Source of the DNA: JAYWIG01 sp043789035
Lineage (GTDB): Bacteria > Pseudomonadota > Gammaproteobacteria > Burkholderiales > Burkholderiaceae_E
Assembly (NCBI GenBank): GCA_043789035.1
Contig: JAYWIG010000311.1
Span: 1 to 7,290, forward strand
Length of the DNA stretch: 7,290 nt
Direction of reading: 5' to 3'
Positions 5,856-7,290 of the stretch are shown in pieces. The notes under the pieces were generated by a model that had not been told where the DNA came from, ran no database searches, and was given only the letters and a program-made list of their open reading frames with translations. Made by a program: the position numbers and the translations under genes. Position 1 is the first letter of the stretch; each line of letters starts with the position of its first letter.

Positions 5856-6449
5856 CTAACCGGCAGCACCGTGCTTTCCCGCGACCCAGTCCCCTCCAAA
5901 CATTTCACCATGTGCGTGCGCAACAGGCTCAATCGGCGTGCCCATCGAATCATTCCAGCGGTTCAAAAAACCGAACATCGCAACTACTCCCAGTATCTCC
6001 ACAATCTCGCCTTCGCTCCAATGCAATTTCATTTGTTCGAAATGCTCATCAGTTACCGCGTTAGGTTGCTGGGCTGCGGCGAGTGAAAAATCGAGCGCAA
6101 TTTTCTCTTTTCCAGTAAACAGGTCACTATTCTGGTAAGTCCACACAGCGGCTAACTTCTCTTCTGAAACTCCAAAGTTTTTAGCACCCAGCAAGGTGTG
6201 CGCCTGGCAATACAAACAACCTGCGGCCCTACTCGCTACATAACCAATCAAGCGCCTAAAGCCTAAGTCCACATCACCATCGGGCGCCATCACCGCAGCA
6301 TTCAGATCGGCAAAGGCCTTCACTAGTTTAGGTTTACGCTGCATGGTCAGGACGCTGTTCGGTGTAAACCCGAGTGTGCCTAGAAAAAAATCGAAATAAG
6401 GTTTTAGTTCAGGCGTTGCATCTGGCGCAAGCGGTTTCAGTCGGCTCAT
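5856..6449 (-). CDS. CMD/AhpD-like protein with CxxC (peroxidase-related family)
   Basis: A 197-residue protein of the carboxymuconolactone decarboxylase superfamily, peroxidase-related subgroup. Seen: LGFTPNSVLTMQRKPKLVKAF (26-46), then AAGCLYCQAHTLLGAKNFGVSEEKL with C78-L-Y-C81 and H84. This CxxC plus His is the redox pair and proton relay used by AhpD-type alkylhydroperoxidases; here the spacing is CxxCxxH, common in this subgroup. A C-terminal MFGFLNRWNDSMG block (about 158-170) also fits that subgroup. A thiol peroxidase or disulfide reductase role is inferred, not shown. The start is ATG 6449: GAAGGA (6456-6461) lies 6 nt upstream, and this ATG overlaps the AtuA-like stop as ATGA. The ATG at 6455 directly abuts the ribosome site and is unlikely. 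It is unlike the other CMD-like protein at 4250-4762 beyond general fold. No terminator with a U-run follows. Confidence 0.88.
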   Translation of the reverse strand: MSRLKPLAPDATPELKPYFDFFLGTLGFTPNSVLTMQRKPKLVKAFADLNAAVMAPDGDVDLGFRRLIGYVASRAAGCLYCQAHTLLGAKNFGVSEEKLAAVWTYQNSDLFTGKEKIALDFSLAAAQQPNAVTDEHFEQMKLHWSEGEIVEILGVVAMFGFLNRWNDSMGTPIEPVAHAHGEMFGGDWVAGKHGAAG

Positions 6450-7290
6450 AGCCATTCCTTCGGTACTTTAATTGGCATTGATAGCAGTATCTGTCCCATA
6501 CCTTTTCCAAGCGGGTCCATACGAGACGAAGATGGCCCGCCGCCATCAAGGGCTTCATGCATCAAAATATTCATCGCAGCAATACCCGGCAAATAAAAAC
6601 GTTCGACCTTGCCTTTTACTAAATGCTCAAAGTACTGCCCAACCGCGTCAGGAGTGAGGGTAGACCACAGCAACGGCAACCATTCTGCTTTTCTAGCGAT
6701 AACGCCAATGTTTGAGATATCTCCCTTGTCGCCGCTACGTGCCCATGCTACTTTTATCAAGGGTACTTCGATCATTTCAGCATCATCTAGTGACCAAGCT
6801 TCCGGAACAACTTGCAAAGGCACAGTAAAGGTAGACGGGTTAGGTGAAACATCTTCGAACCCGATCAATGAATCATCGATACTTAACCGAGCTTTAACTT
6901 GATCTTTATCGATCAAGAACGATAACTGCTCTATCGCTGGTGAAACTGCTGGCCTTGCTAGCGCGGGCCCAGTCGTACCGGGTGCCCAGGACGTGCCTGC
7001 TGGAGCAATTTCTTTGGCAAATATTTCTAAGGCAGCTTTGTTGGTGTGACGAACGTTAATGCGTAGCCAAACTTCTCTACTCGCACTCGTAAGTGCATGA
7101 GCACCATATAAAGTCTCTGCCCCCAATAGCGATATTGAATGCTCGGTAAATGGCGCAATACCTAAACGCGAAAATATGCCATGACAGCGATCAATCACGG
7201 CATTTGCTGTGCGTTCCGCTTTGGCTACTGCGTCGATACCAATAATCACGAGAGCGCCACTACTTCGATAGCCATTCATCGTGGTGGCAG
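6446..7290 (-). CDS. AtuA-family (DUF1446) protein, C-terminal half (5' end beyond window)
   Basis: The frame stays open to the right-hand edge, so the ATG at 7279 is internal and the true start lies outside. About 281 residues are visible; AtuA-family proteins are near 600. Seen, counting from the internal Met at 7279: the end of the large DUF1446 domain with MNGYRSSGALVIIGIDAVAKAE, SWAPGTTGPALARPAVSPA (97-115), then the C-terminal AtuA-like domain with VAWARSGDKGDISNIGVIAR (177-196), the family's diagnostic block, and FYLPGIAAMNILMHEALDGGG. AtuA is required for acyclic terpene (citronellol/geraniol) use in Pseudomonas, but its biochemical step is not well defined, and homologues occur in other branched acyl-CoA pathways. 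The TGA stop overlaps the next gene's ATG (ATGA), indicating one operon. No gene symbol is given because membership in a true atu cluster cannot be seen here. Confidence 0.87.
   Translation of the reverse strand, partial: ATTMNGYRSSGALVIIGIDAVAKAERTANAVIDRCHGIFSRLGIAPFTEHSISLLGAETLYGAHALTSASREVWLRINVRHTNKAALEIFAKEIAPAGTSWAPGTTGPALARPAVSPAIEQLSFLIDKDQVKARLSIDDSLIGFEDVSPNPSTFTVPLQVVPEAWSLDDAEMIEVPLIKVAWARSGDKGDISNIGVIARKAEWLPLLWSTLTPDAVGQYFEHLVKGKVERFYLPGIAAMNILMHEALDGGGPSSSRMDPLGKGMGQILLSMPIKVPKEWL
6456..6461 (-). promoter_or_regulatory. Ribosome binding site that decides the CMD/AhpD-like start
   Basis: Minus-strand GAAGGA lies inside the end of the AtuA-like gene. It is 6 nt from the ATG at 6449 but 0 nt from the ATG at 6455, so the second ATG is favoured. 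With the ATGA overlap, this points to translational coupling with the gene upstream. Confidence 0.7.

Noticed and set aside
5814..6138. Several plus-strand open frames opposite the CMD/AhpD-like gene
   Set aside because: They are antisense shadows of a gene whose CxxC motif and operon coupling are clear.

Overview
The window reads as an ordinary chromosomal stretch of a proteobacterium with moderate GC, most likely gammaproteobacterial. That placement is inferred from the gene families, Shine-Dalgarno style and base composition; no phylogenetic marker is present. Seven protein genes are recognisable, two of them cut by the window edges, plus one decayed gene. I see no tRNA, rRNA, CRISPR array, transposase or integrase.

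Left half (1-4249): the end of a LysR-type regulator on the + strand converges on, and overlaps by 29 bp, a minus-strand FAD-dependent D-amino-acid dehydrogenase (DadA-like). Further along the minus strand lie a TAXI-type periplasmic solute receptor with its own rho-independent terminator, then a class III PLP-dependent aminotransferase. The transcription order is aminotransferase, TAXI receptor, terminator, dadA-like. Together they suggest uptake and catabolism of an amino acid or amine: the receptor binds it outside the membrane, and the aminotransferase and dehydrogenase remove amino groups in the cytoplasm or at the membrane. No TRAP permease gene is present, so the receptor is an orphan within this window.

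Middle (4250-5855): a plus-strand carboxymuconolactone decarboxylase (CMD)-like protein without the CxxC pair is divergent from the aminotransferase. It is followed by the remains of a GSU2403-type nucleotidyltransferase-fold gene, broken by an in-frame TAA and by an internal deletion that shifts the frame. Inverted repeats flank the remnant on both sides (about 4827-4874 and 5742-5783).

Right part (5856-7290): a two-gene minus-strand operon. The C-terminal half of an AtuA-family (DUF1446) protein is coupled by an ATGA overlap to a second CMD/AhpD-like protein, which does carry CxxC. AtuA proteins belong to acyclic terpene and branched acyl catabolism, so this may be a small catabolic module that continues beyond the window.

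I found no convincing undescribed system. The most distinctive items are the decayed nucleotidyltransferase gene, the AtuA-CMD coupling, the receptor-aminotransferase-dehydrogenase cluster, and three clean inverted repeats in regulatory positions.
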